A stretch of 8,856 nt of DNA from ZCTH02-B3 sp036563895 (GCA_036563895.1 DATCLN010000002.1:1-8856), one strand, 5' to 3'; positions 1 through 6,771 are shown, counted from the stretch's first letter. The notes: generated by a model not told the origin, from the letters alone. Numbers and translations: made by a program.

Positions 1-136
1 GGATTACCGGCGCATGCTGGAAGCCATCGAGCGGTTCCGCAAGGCGGGTTATTCCGAAGCGGATGCGGAGCTGGCGGCGTTCCGCGCCGAGAAGCTCGGC
101 CAGCAGCCGGTCGCCGCGGAAGCCATGCGGGCCTGA
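1..136 (+). CDS. gltB: Glutamate synthase large subunit, C-terminal end (partial)
   Basis: The gene enters from the left edge; reading from base 2 gives 44 codons up to the TGA at 134-136. The visible peptide begins DYRRMLEAIERFRKAGYSEA and ends QPVAAEAMRA. The pattern DY+RML followed by an alpha-helical A/E/R-rich tail ending in an AAF motif is what I recall from the extreme C-terminus of Bacillota glutamate synthase (GOGAT) large subunits, after the glutamine-amidotransferase, FMN/3Fe-4S synthase and beta-helix domains. The fragment alone is too short to prove identity. The call rests mainly on the complete small subunit 68 bases downstream on the same strand, the usual gltB-gltD order (gltA-gltB in Bacillus nomenclature). 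The large subunit hydrolyses glutamine and transfers ammonia to 2-oxoglutarate using electrons delivered by GltD. Confidence 0.8.
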   Translation, partial: DYRRMLEAIERFRKAGYSEADAELAAFRAEKLGQQPVAAEAMRA

Positions 137-189
137 CGTGCCGCCGCCCCGAACCCATGCGGACTTGAGAGCCGTGGAACGGGAAAAAC

Positions 190-197
190 AAGGAGGG
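190..197 (+). promoter_or_regulatory. Ribosome binding site of gltD
   Basis: AAGGAGGG lies 7 bases before the ATG at 205 and is a near-perfect match to the anti-Shine-Dalgarno. It fixes the gltD start and shows that this small subunit is translated independently of gltB, which ends 68 bases upstream. I see no promoter or terminator in the 68-base gap, so co-transcription is likely. Confidence 0.85.
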
Positions 198-204
198 AAG
201 TCCG

Positions 205-1686
205 ATGGGAAAACCAACCGGATTCATGGAATACGTCCGCGAGGATCTGCCCGAGCGCAACCCTCGGCAGCGGATCGCGGACTGGAACGAGCTTTACGAG
301 CCGCTTCCGGAGGACAAACTGCGCCTGCAGGCCGCCCGGTGCATGGACTGCGCCGTCCCGTTCTGCCAGACCGGCATGAACTTCGGAAGGCTCACGACGG
401 GCTGCCCGCTGCACAACCTGATTCCGGAGTGGAACGACCTGGTCTACCGGGGCCGCTGGAAGGAAGCCCTGGACCGGCTGCACATGACCAACAATTTTCC
501 GGAGTTCACCGGGCGGGCCTGCCCCGCGCCTTGCGAGGGTTCGTGCGTGGCCGCCCTGGTGAACGACCCGGTCACCATCAAAAACATCGAGCGCACCATC
601 ATCGACCGCGGTTTCGCGGAAGGCTGGGTGAAGCCCAATCCGCCCAAATTCCGAACGGGGAAAAAGGTGGCCGTCGTCGGCTCCGGTCCCGCCGGCCTTG
701 CGGCCGCCGACGAACTGAACAAGATGGGGCACCTCGTAACCGTGTTCGAGCGGGACGACCGGATCGGCGGGCTGCTCACCTATGGCATCCCGAAAATGAA
801 GATCGAGCAGCACGTCGTCGACCGCCGCGTCCGCCTGCTGGAAGAAGAGGGCATCCGCTTCCTGACCGGCGTGAACGTGGGCGTGAACTACCCGGCGGAC
901 CGGCTGCTGGCCGAATTTGATGCCGTCGTGCTCTGCATCGGCGCGCAGAAGCACCGCGACCTGCCGATTCCGGGCCGTAACCTGGCCGGCGTCCATTTCG
1001 CCATGGAGTTTCTTTGGAAAAACGGAAAAAGCCTGCTCGACTCGGGCCTTACGGACGGCAACTACATCTCCGCGGAAGGCAAGGACGTGGTGGTCATCGG
1101 CGGCGGCGACACGGCGACCGACTGCGTCTCCACCGCCCTGCGCCACGGCTGCCGGAACCTGGTGCAGTTCGACATCTATCCGATCCGCCCGGCGGAGCGC
1201 GCCCCGGACAACCCGTGGCCGCTGTGGCCCGTCATCCACCGCAAGGACTACGGGCAAAAGGAAGCCGCCGCCGTGTACGGCGACGATCCGCGGGAGTTCG
1301 GCGTGTCCGCCAAGGAATTTATTGACGACGGGAACGGACGCCTGGCCGGCGTGAAGACAGTGCAGGTGCGGACCATTCGGGAAGGCGGCACCGTTCGCCG
1401 CGAGGAGATCCCCGGCACGGAGCGGACGTGGCCGGCGCAGCTGGCGCTCATCGCCATCGGCTTCAGCGGGCCGGGGCCGGAGCTGTTGCAGCAAATGGGC
1501 ATCGCCACCGACGAGCGGAGCAACATCGCGGCCGAATATGGCAAATATGAAACCAACGTGCCCGGCGTGTTCGCGGCGGGCGACGCGCGGCGCGGCGCCA
1601 GCCTGATCGTATGGGCGATCCACGAAGGCCGCGAAGCCGCGAAGGCCTGCGACCAGTACCTGCGCGCCAAGACCCGCACGGCCTGA
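205..1686 (+). CDS. gltD: Glutamate synthase (NADPH) small subunit
   Basis: 493 residues, the usual length for bacterial GltD. The protein oxidises NADPH through FAD and passes electrons via two 4Fe-4S clusters to the large subunit, which reductively aminates 2-oxoglutarate to glutamate in the cytoplasm. The N-terminal cluster-binding domain shows cysteines at 46, 49, 54 and 67 (CMDCAVPFC...GC) and at 106, 110 and 114 (CPAPCEGSC). A first Rossmann motif, VVGSGPAGLAAA (157-168), binds FAD and is followed by FERDDRIGGLLTYGIP. A second, VIGGGDTATDC (297-307), binds NADPH. The FAD-closing motif VFAAGDARRGASLIVWAI is at about 455-472. The start is set by a strong ribosome binding site. It follows the end of gltB, so the two probably form one operon. 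No lesion is visible. Homologous flavoprotein subunits occur in other enzymes (for example dihydropyrimidine dehydrogenase), but the neighbour and the full-length match make GltD nearly certain. Confidence 0.97.
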   Translation: MGKPTGFMEYVREDLPERNPRQRIADWNELYEPLPEDKLRLQAARCMDCAVPFCQTGMNFGRLTTGCPLHNLIPEWNDLVYRGRWKEALDRLHMTNNFPEFTGRACPAPCEGSCVAALVNDPVTIKNIERTIIDRGFAEGWVKPNPPKFRTGKKVAVVGSGPAGLAAADELNKMGHLVTVFERDDRIGGLLTYGIPKMKIEQHVVDRRVRLLEEEGIRFLTGVNVGVNYPADRLLAEFDAVVLCIGAQKHRDLPIPGRNLAGVHFAMEFLWKNGKSLLDSGLTDGNYISAEGKDVVVIGGGDTATDCVSTALRHGCRNLVQFDIYPIRPAERAPDNPWPLWPVIHRKDYGQKEAAAVYGDDPREFGVSAKEFIDDGNGRLAGVKTVQVRTIREGGTVRREEIPGTERTWPAQLALIAIGFSGPGPELLQQMGIATDERSNIAAEYGKYETNVPGVFAAGDARRGASLIVWAIHEGREAAKACDQYLRAKTRTA

Positions 1687-1699
1687 CGGACGGCCGTGC
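1676..1699 (+). other. GC-rich hairpin over the gltD stop codon
   Basis: GCACGGCC (1676-1683) and GGCCGTGC (1692-1699) are perfect 8-bp inverted repeats separated by an 8-base loop that contains the TGA stop of gltD. Only a short GGGTTTGGG follows rather than a U tract, so it is a poor intrinsic terminator. It may act as a 3'-end stability hairpin or a weak terminator. The two arms are seen directly; the role is inferred. Confidence 0.4.
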
Positions 1700-1902
1700 A
1701 GGGTTTGGGCCAAGGCGGTCGAGCATGACCCGCGCTAAGGCGGGCTGAAGAATTGTAGAACATCGGAAACGTCCCGGACTGCGATTGGAGTCGGTTTTTC
1801 GGCTATAAAGCCCCAAATCGGCCTCGCGCGGAGAAGTTGTAGTCACTTTTTCGACCAAAAATTTTTACGGGACGAAATGGAGGACGATTCCCCGGGAGGG
1901 GG

Positions 1903-1910
1903 AAAGGAGG
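1903..1910 (+). promoter_or_regulatory. Ribosome binding site deciding the dapL start
   Basis: AAAGGAGG lies 5 bases before the ATG at 1916. An in-frame ATG at 1877 would add 13 residues (MEDDSPGGGKEDV), but nothing better than GGGACGAA precedes it and the added residues have an unlikely composition. The ribosome binding site would lie inside the coding region if that start were used. I therefore take 1916. Confidence 0.8.
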
Positions 1911-1915
1911 ACGTC

Positions 1916-3178
1916 ATGGAACAGACCACCGAGGCGGGACAAGTCCCGTACATCCAAAGGCAGTTCGCCGAACGCATCGGCGGCTCACGATTCGGCCTTG
2001 GCACGGAAATCTACAAATTCGAAAAAATCAAGCGGGCGAAGCGGGAGGCGATGGCCCGGCATCCCGGCGTGGAGCTGATCGACCTCGGCGTGGGCGAGCC
2101 GGACGAAGGCGCCGATCCGCTGGTCGTGGAGGCACTGGCGCGTGAAGCGGGCAAGCGGGAAAACCGCTTCTACGCCGACAACGGCATCGCCGAGTTCAAG
2201 GCGGCGGCCGCGAAGTACCTGCGCGACGTGTTCGGCGTGGACGGCATTGATCCGGAAACCGAGGTCAACCACGCCATCGGCGCCAAGTCGGCCCTGTCCA
2301 TTCTGCCGCTGGCCTTTATCAACCCGGGCGACGTGACGATCATGCCCAAGCCCTGCTATCCGGTGCTCGCCACGCACACGAAATACCTGGGCGGCGAGAT
2401 CGCCTGGCTGCCGATCCACGAGGGCAACCGGTTCCTGCCGGATCTCGATTCCCTGTCCCCCGACGTCCTGAAACGGGCCAAACTGCTCTATCTGAATTAC
2501 CCCAACAACCCGACGGGGGCGTCGGCGACGCGGGAGTTTTTTGAAAAAGTCGTGGAGTTCGCCAAAAAACACGAGATCATCGTGGTGCACGACGCGGCCT
2601 ACGCCGGCCTCGTATTCGACGGGGCGCAGCCGCTCAGCTTCCTGTCCATACCCGGGGCGAAGGACGTCGGCGTGGAGATCCATTCGCTGTCCAAGTCCCA
2701 CAACATGACGGGCTGGCGGATCGGTTTCGTGGCCGGCAACCCGCTGGTCGTCAAGGCCTTCGCCACCGTGAAGGACAACTGCGACTCCGGGCAGTTCATC
2801 GCCATCCAGAAGGCGGCCATCCAGGCCCTGGCGCATCCGGAAATCACCCGGCGCACCGCCGAGAAATACTCCCGCCGCCACGAGATGCTCGTCTCCGTTC
2901 TGCGTGAAGCGGGTTTCCGGGCGACCAAGCCGCAGGGGTCCTTCTTCCTGTACACCGAGGCGCCGGCGGCCGTGGAAGGCGGTCCGGAGTTTCCGACGGC
3001 GGAGGATTTCAGCCAGTTTCTCATCAAGGAGAAGCTCATCTCCACCGTGCCCTGGGATGACGCCGGCCGGTACATCCGCTTCTCCGTCACCTTCGAGGCG
3101 AAGGACGAAGCGGACGAGCGGCGGGTGATGGACGAGATCCGGCGCCGCCTGTCCGACTGCCGTTTCATCTTCCGGTGA
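1916..3178 (+). CDS. dapL: LL-diaminopimelate aminotransferase
   Basis: 420 residues, close to the family's usual ~410. This PLP enzyme converts tetrahydrodipicolinate plus glutamate directly to LL-2,6-diaminopimelate and 2-oxoglutarate, bypassing the succinylase or acetylase branches of lysine and peptidoglycan precursor synthesis. It has a class I/II aminotransferase fold. An N-terminal region contains FGLGTEIYKFEKIKRAKREA. The cofactor phosphate-binding region is IGAKSALS (121-128) and the substrate loop is YLNYPNNPTGA (192-202). D226 and Y229 (HDAAYA) should contact the PLP ring. The Schiff-base lysine is K260 in SLSKSHNMTGWRIGF. The C-terminal IRFSVTF holds the carboxylate-binding arginine. 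Other class I aminotransferases share this fold, but the dapF gene 17 bases downstream supports DapL strongly. I recognise no lysine riboswitch or T-box in the 229-base gap upstream, so the mode of regulation is not visible. Confidence 0.9.
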   Translation: MEQTTEAGQVPYIQRQFAERIGGSRFGLGTEIYKFEKIKRAKREAMARHPGVELIDLGVGEPDEGADPLVVEALAREAGKRENRFYADNGIAEFKAAAAKYLRDVFGVDGIDPETEVNHAIGAKSALSILPLAFINPGDVTIMPKPCYPVLATHTKYLGGEIAWLPIHEGNRFLPDLDSLSPDVLKRAKLLYLNYPNNPTGASATREFFEKVVEFAKKHEIIVVHDAAYAGLVFDGAQPLSFLSIPGAKDVGVEIHSLSKSHNMTGWRIGFVAGNPLVVKAFATVKDNCDSGQFIAIQKAAIQALAHPEITRRTAEKYSRRHEMLVSVLREAGFRATKPQGSFFLYTEAPAAVEGGPEFPTAEDFSQFLIKEKLISTVPWDDAGRYIRFSVTFEAKDEADERRVMDEIRRRLSDCRFIFR

Positions 3179-3180
3179 GT

Positions 3181-3189
3181 GGGAGGGGG
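3181..3189 (+). promoter_or_regulatory. Ribosome binding site deciding the dapF start
   Basis: GGGAGGGGG lies 6 bases before the ATG at 3196. The reading frame is open back to a GTG at 3175 that overlaps the dapL stop, but that would translate the ribosome binding site itself as Gly/Arg-rich residues. MPQAIKFTKMHGLGN from 3196 is the normal DapF N-terminus. Confidence 0.75.
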
Positions 3190-3195
3190 AGCGCG

Positions 3196-4056
3196 ATGCC
3201 GCAGGCGATCAAATTCACCAAAATGCACGGGCTGGGCAACAACTACGTGTTCGTCGACCTGTTCGGACAGCCGTTGCGCAAGGAGATGCTGAGCGACCTG
3301 GCCGTTCGCGTCTCCGACGTGAACACCGGCATCGGATCCGACGGGCTCATCCTGATCGGTCCGTCGGAGCGGGCCGATTTTCGCATGCGCGTCTTCAACG
3401 CCGACGGCTCGGAGGCGAAAAACTGCGGCAACGGCCTGCGCTGCGTCGCCAAATACGTGGTGGAACGGGGCCGCACTTCCAAGCGGCAGTTCACCATCGA
3501 AACGCTGGGCGGCATCGTCCGGGTGGACGTCCACATGGGCGCCGCGGGCCGCGTGGAGCAGGTTACCGTCGACATGGGCGAACCCCGCCTGCGCAAACGC
3601 GACCTGCCGATGCTTGGCGACCCCGACAGCGAGACCGTCGACGAGGCGGTGGACATCGGCGGCGAGACGCACCGGATGACCTGCGTGTCCATGGGCAACC
3701 CGCACGCCGTGCTCATTGTGCCGGACGCGACCTCCGCGCCGGTGGCCGAGCTCGGCCCGCGGATCGAATGGGCGCCGGTGTTTCCCGAGCGGGTCAATGT
3801 GGAGTTCATCTCCTTCCGCGGCGATGCGGAGATCGATTTTCGCGTGTGGGAGCGCGGCTCGGGCATCACCCGGGCTTGCGGCACGGGGGCCTGCGCCGCC
3901 GTGGTGGCCGGCGTGCTGAACGGCCGCCTGAAGCGGGGGATGCCGGTGACCGTCCACCTCGAAGGCGGCGACCTCGTCATCACCTGGGCGGAGGACGGCC
4001 GCGTGCTCATGACCGGCCCCGCCGAGATCACCTGCGACGGCGTGTATTACTTTTGA
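3196..4056 (+). CDS. dapF: Diaminopimelate epimerase
   Basis: 286 residues, a typical DapF length. The enzyme interconverts LL- and meso-diaminopimelate without a cofactor by a two-base mechanism. The meso form goes to peptidoglycan cross-links and to lysine. The N-terminus KFTKMHGLGN is the family's opening motif. The two catalytic cysteines are C77 in FNADGSEAKNCGNGLRC and C228 in GITRACGTGACAA, one in each mirror-image half of the protein. NADGSEA (69-75) and GNPH (167-170) are conserved substrate contacts. A small deviation is GLGNNYVFVD, where many homologues have GLGNDF; the substrate-binding Asn of GLGN is kept, so activity is expected. The gene follows dapL by 17 bases and is surely co-transcribed, making a minimal two-step route from tetrahydrodipicolinate to meso-DAP. 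The gene looks intact. Confidence 0.96.
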   Translation: MPQAIKFTKMHGLGNNYVFVDLFGQPLRKEMLSDLAVRVSDVNTGIGSDGLILIGPSERADFRMRVFNADGSEAKNCGNGLRCVAKYVVERGRTSKRQFTIETLGGIVRVDVHMGAAGRVEQVTVDMGEPRLRKRDLPMLGDPDSETVDEAVDIGGETHRMTCVSMGNPHAVLIVPDATSAPVAELGPRIEWAPVFPERVNVEFISFRGDAEIDFRVWERGSGITRACGTGACAAVVAGVLNGRLKRGMPVTVHLEGGDLVITWAEDGRVLMTGPAEITCDGVYYF

Positions 4057-4131
4057 GCGCTATCCAACTCCCATCCCCCGGACGGTATCCGCTATTGTCA
4101 GGGATTCCCGCAAGCGCAAGAACGGGGCGCG

Positions 4132-4176
4132 AGCGTCGGTGGGCGGAACTGGGTGGAGGGGGCGACGCTTATTTTG
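4132..4176 (+). terminator. Possible terminator after dapF
   Basis: AGCGTCG (4132-4138) and CGACGCT (4163-4169) are perfect 7-bp inverted repeats, followed directly by TTATTTT. The loop is long (24 bases, purine-rich GGTGGG/GGGTGG runs), which weakens a standard intrinsic terminator. It sits 76 bases after the dapF stop and 43 bases before the next start, where transcription of the dap operon would be expected to end. Confidence 0.4.
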
Positions 4177-4203
4177 ATTGGTCATTTGTCCGATCGGATC
4201 AAC

Positions 4204-4210
4204 AAAGGAG
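4204..4210 (+). promoter_or_regulatory. Ribosome binding site deciding the YkqA-like start
   Basis: AAAGGAG is 8 bases before the ATG at 4219. The frame is open upstream to 4153, but those residues (MEGATLILIGHLSDRINKGEGL) include the ribosome binding site and do not belong to the domain, which begins MDYRLFVYGTL. Confidence 0.8.
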
Positions 4211-4218
4211 AAGGCCTT

Positions 4219-5010
4219 ATGGATTACAGACTTTTTGTTTACGGAACGCTCCGAAGGGGAGAAATCAATCACGGGCTGCTCGACGCTTCGCCTTGCGAGT
4301 CGTTGGTGGCCTGGGTTTCGGGATCGCTGGTGGACACCGGCCGGGGATATCCTGCGATCACGAAGGGACCGGGCATGGTGTGCGGGGAAATCTATCGGGT
4401 CGACAGGGATACGCTGGCGCACATCGATGATCTGGAAGACTATTACGGCCCCGGCGATCCGCGCAATCTCTACGAGCGGGTGGAGACGAAGGCGCTCACG
4501 GATCGCGGCGAAGTGGACGTGCTGGTTTACGTGTCGGACCGGTTTGGCACTGGTTCCGCCATCCCGTACGGCGAATGGAAGCTGTACAGGATGATGCGGA
4601 AGCGGAGTTTGCCGTATTTTGCTTATGGCCATTGCACGGACGACGCGCGATTTAAAAAAGCCCTTGCGGAGAAATGGTTTGGCGACGCGATCGGGAGAGG
4701 AACGGTTTGCGGATGCAATTTGCAATTCACCCGGCATCCCCCCAATGGAGGCCGGGCAGACAAGCTGGAAACGGGAGGTGTGACGGAAGGCGAACTTTAC
4801 CGTATGCCTGCGGACGCGATGGCTAGGTATCTGGATGTCCGCGAAGGGAGTTACGCCGGGATCTGCCGTCCGGCGGTCGTGCCGGTGACGATGGACAACG
4901 GGGAAGTCGTGGACGCGGTTACGTTCGTCATCGTGGAAGAGCAACCGGATCCGGCGCCGCCCCGGATTATTCCAAATATTTGCCGGGATACTGGATCTTG
5001 CGGGAGCTGA
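4219..5010 (+). CDS. YkqA-like protein with two gamma-glutamylcyclotransferase (AIG2-like) domains
   Basis: 263 residues with two copies of the AIG2/GGCT fold. Domain 1 (about 1-115) opens RLFVYGTLRRGEINHGLL; the YGTLR loop binds substrate, and the expected catalytic glutamate is E73 in HIDDLEDYYG. Domain 2 (about 131-243) opens PYFAYGHCTDDARF, and its glutamate is E209 in LDVREGSYAG. This organisation matches what I remember of Bacillus YkqA (about 277 aa). The family releases 5-oxoproline from gamma-glutamyl compounds, but the true substrate of YkqA-type proteins is not known to me. The tail after PDPAPP (RIIPNICRDTGSCGS) is unlike the family's ending, where I expect a Y..EI.RGA..YLSP-type helix. 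The +2 frame there reads PDYSKYLPGYWILREL, so a one-base shift near 4960 is possible. Base composition looks less GC-rich than dapL-dapF. The gene lies between dapF and a GNAT gene on the same strand, with no functional link evident. Confidence 0.85.
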   Translation: MDYRLFVYGTLRRGEINHGLLDASPCESLVAWVSGSLVDTGRGYPAITKGPGMVCGEIYRVDRDTLAHIDDLEDYYGPGDPRNLYERVETKALTDRGEVDVLVYVSDRFGTGSAIPYGEWKLYRMMRKRSLPYFAYGHCTDDARFKKALAEKWFGDAIGRGTVCGCNLQFTRHPPNGGRADKLETGGVTEGELYRMPADAMARYLDVREGSYAGICRPAVVPVTMDNGEVVDAVTFVIVEEQPDPAPPRIIPNICRDTGSCGS

Positions 5011-5244
5011 CGGATTCCGAGTCCCGGGCCATCAATCTGGCGGTTCGCAATGATCACAAATGCTTCCTTCTCCAACAGACCCGGACGGAACGGCTTTTTT
5101 GTATGCGGGAAATGGCGGACTGCGGAAGGAACTGGCATTCTTCCGAAGAAGAGAGTATGTGCCGGACATGTGCGGATCGCAGGACGATGGGGACCGGCCG
5201 GCGGCACCGGTCTGCGGCCGAAGGAGATGGCGAAAGGGATGGGC

Positions 5245-5724
5245 ATGTACGGGTCCAGGGATGCGAAAAGGGAAGATTTCGAGCGGATCGCGGCGTTTCC
5301 CGGGGATCGCCGGGAGGCGTTTTTCATGTATCCGAAGGGAAGCTATCCGTTCAGCGCCGAAATGCTGTACGAAGTGGCCTCGAAGCGCCTCATTCCGACG
5401 GTGGTGCTCAGGGACGGCGAGATCGTCGCATACGCCAACGCGTACGACCTGGCGGAGGGTGAAAGCTGCTGGATCGGCAACGTGATCGTCAGCCCGAAGC
5501 ATCGGGGGCAGGGGGCGGGAAAATTTCTGGTTGAAACGATGATCCGGCGGGCCAGGGACGAGCTGGGCGTGCGGGAAGTCCGGCTGGTGTGCCACAACGT
5601 GAACACGGGAGCGCTGCTTCTGTATCACAAGCTCGGGTTCCGGCCGTTCGGCCTGAAAACCGTGACGGATCACGAAAACCGGGAAATCGCCGGAATCCTT
5701 ATGAAGTACCGCATCCCCGGCTAA
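5245..5724 (+). CDS. GNAT family N-acetyltransferase
   Basis: 159 residues from the chosen ATG at 5245, which has GAAAGGG six bases upstream. ATGs at 5227 and 5239 are in-frame alternatives, and the open frame runs further back to 5050 without family-like sequence. GNAT enzymes transfer an acetyl group from acetyl-CoA to an amine; the acceptor cannot be told from sequence. Domain landmarks are DFERIAAFP (11-19), VVLRDGEIVAYANAYDL (53-69, central strands), WIGNVIVSPKHRGQGAGKFL (76-95, with the acetyl-CoA pyrophosphate loop RGQGAG at 87-92), VRLVCHNVNTGALLLYHKLGF (112-132, the N...A..LY.K.GF motif) and the closing IAGILMKY strand. This is a complete single-domain acetyltransferase of the RimI-like type. 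Its TAA stop overlaps the TAG of the convergent CGNR gene (5721-5724 shared). No terminator is visible between them. Confidence 0.9.
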   Translation: MYGSRDAKREDFERIAAFPGDRREAFFMYPKGSYPFSAEMLYEVASKRLIPTVVLRDGEIVAYANAYDLAEGESCWIGNVIVSPKHRGQGAGKFLVETMIRRARDELGVREVRLVCHNVNTGALLLYHKLGFRPFGLKTVTDHENREIAGILMKYRIPG

Positions 5725-6341
5725 AGCGGGCGGTGCGCCTTGCGGCGGTGATAGTGCCGGCTCGCCTTCATCCGGTTGCCGCAGGTGTCCATGCTGCACC
5801 AGCGCCGCTGCCGGTTGCGGCTCGTATCGTAGAAGTATAGGATGCACGCCTTGTTTTCGCAGGCCTTTAGCCGCTTCGGGTCCATGGACGCCACAAACCG
5901 CGCCGTTTCCTCAAGGAACAGGGCGGGCAAATGCGCGGCCGGATATCGCCTTTCCACCGCCCAGGACGTTCCTTGCCTGACCAGCCGGTCATGGCCGGCA
6001 TAGCTCTCCAGCTGCCCATTCAAATAGTCCACAAACCCCCCGGGAAGATCCTCTCCTTTTACCATGGCGGCAAAAACTTCTTCCATCCGGTCCCTCAGTT
6101 CCATGATTCGGAGGTAGACCTCGCGACGCTTGTCGGGCGCGAGGGTGTCGATGCCGTCCGTCAAGGCTTCCCTTTTGCCGGCCCGTTCCAGCCACGCCGC
6201 CACATCCTCCAGACTGTGCAGCAGCTCCACGCGCACGCCCCGGACGCACACCCGCGTGTTCACAAAATCGACCGCAAAGTCCCCCCCACAAACACAAAAT
6301 CCGGCTTCACGCGCGTTCGCTCCTTTCCTTTTCTTTTCCAT
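5721..6341 (-). CDS. CGNR zinc-finger/ABATE-domain regulator, N-terminus probably frameshifted
   Basis: Read from ATG 6341 the protein has 206 residues (a TTG at 6350 adds three). The first half is the ABATE-like domain opening GGDFAVDFVNTR (19-30). The C-terminal third is a CGNR zinc finger: KACENKAC (C161, C166), YDTSRNRQRRWCSMDTCGNRMKASRHYHRRK (C182, C187). Such proteins are presumed DNA-binding transcriptional regulators. The natural start is probably a GTG at 6310, nine bases after an AAAGGAG (top-strand complement 6320-6326). It gives MKPDFVFVGG, a family-like opening, but that frame runs off at the seven-G run 6281-6287 and soon stops; one extra G would join it to DFAVDFVNT. In the present sequence only starts without a ribosome binding site stay in frame. 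The gene may therefore be inactive, phase-variable or mis-sequenced. It is divergent to the truncated oxidoreductase and convergent with the GNAT gene. Confidence 0.8.
   Translation of the reverse strand: MEKKRKGANAREAGFCVCGGDFAVDFVNTRVCVRGVRVELLHSLEDVAAWLERAGKREALTDGIDTLAPDKRREVYLRIMELRDRMEEVFAAMVKGEDLPGGFVDYLNGQLESYAGHDRLVRQGTSWAVERRYPAAHLPALFLEETARFVASMDPKRLKACENKACILYFYDTSRNRQRRWCSMDTCGNRMKASRHYHRRKAHRPL
6320..6326 (-). promoter_or_regulatory. Ribosome binding site of the presumed original CGNR start
   Basis: On the minus strand AAAGGAG is followed after 9 bases by GTG (6310-6308) opening MKPDFVFVGG. It is the only good ribosome binding site near the 5' end of the regulator gene, and the start it serves is out of frame with the rest of the protein by one base. 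Confidence 0.6.
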
Positions 6342-6351
6342 TCTAACCAAA

Positions 6352-6771
6352 CATCAGCACGTGGAGGTTTGCCGCCATCTCATCGGGATCTTGCGGAACG
6401 CTACCGGCACCCGGCTGATTGTGGTCGGCGGGGCAGGCAGCCTGTACGTGGACGAGGCGGAAACCACGCGGCTGCTGGATACGCCCGATTTTCCCAGGGC
6501 GTATCTGGAGACGGCCCGCAACATAGCGGAATATCTGCGCATCCTGCGCGAAACGGAAAGGATTTCCTGGACGTTCATCAGCCCGTCGGCGCTGTTCAAG
6601 CCGGGCAAGCGGACGGGGAAGTACCGGATCGACAAGGATCGGCTTCTCTTCAATTCCAAAGGGGAAAGCTACGTCAGCTGCGAGGATTTTGCCGTCGCCG
6701 TAGTGGACGAGATCGAACAGCCGCGGCATGTAGGCGCGAGGTTCACCGTGGTGTCGGAAAGGGCGGAGTGA
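6352..6771 (+). pseudogene. 5'-truncated NAD(P)-binding SDR-like oxidoreductase
   Basis: The frame from about 6352 to the TGA at 6769-6771 encodes roughly 139 residues matching the middle and C-terminal part of atypical short-chain dehydrogenase / NAD(P)H-binding proteins. Landmarks are HVEVCRHLIGILR, TRLIVVGGAGSLYVDE, TTRLLDTPDFPRAYLETARN, WTFISPSALFKPGKRTGKYR, LFNSKGESYVSCEDFAVAVVDEIE and RFTVVSE. The missing front (some 70 residues) would contain the nucleotide-binding GxTGxxG loop, so the product could not bind NAD(P) in the normal way. Upstream in this frame lies only antisense sequence of the CGNR gene, with no ribosome binding site or credible start. The regulator and this fragment are divergent and about 10 bases apart, which leaves no room for a promoter. 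I infer a deletion that removed the intergenic region and this gene's 5' end. Confidence 0.85.

Noticed and set aside
49..1713. Long open frame of 554 codons on the minus strand opposite gltD.
   Set aside because: It is antisense to a gene with all GltD motifs. Its product is His/Ala/Arg/Val-rich with no recognisable domain, typical of a shadow frame in GC-rich DNA.
1687..1915. Possible lysine riboswitch or T-box leader in front of dapL.
   Set aside because: I found neither T-box hallmarks (such as GGGTGGNACC) nor a recognisable lysine-riboswitch core or terminator. There are only small inverted repeats such as CCCGC/GCGGG (1729-1744) and GGCT/AGCC around TATAA, and no convincing promoter.
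1985..3957. Long minus-strand frames opposite dapL and dapF (1985-2881, 2599-3957).
   Set aside because: They are mirror frames of two well-supported enzymes, with biased composition and no ribosome binding sites that I could see.
4980..5462. Plus-strand frame of 160 codons starting PGYWILRELTDSESRAINLAV after a TTG.
   Set aside because: Its second half is an out-of-frame reading of the GNAT gene and it lacks a credible start. The first part may be a displaced tail of the cyclotransferase, which is noted as a finding rather than a gene.
6130..6351. Upstream extension of the oxidoreductase frame (MSGARVSMPSVKASLL...) as its true N-terminus.
   Set aside because: This stretch is the complement of the CGNR coding sequence and is Ser/Arg/Thr-rich without a nucleotide-binding loop, so it is a fortuitous open frame.
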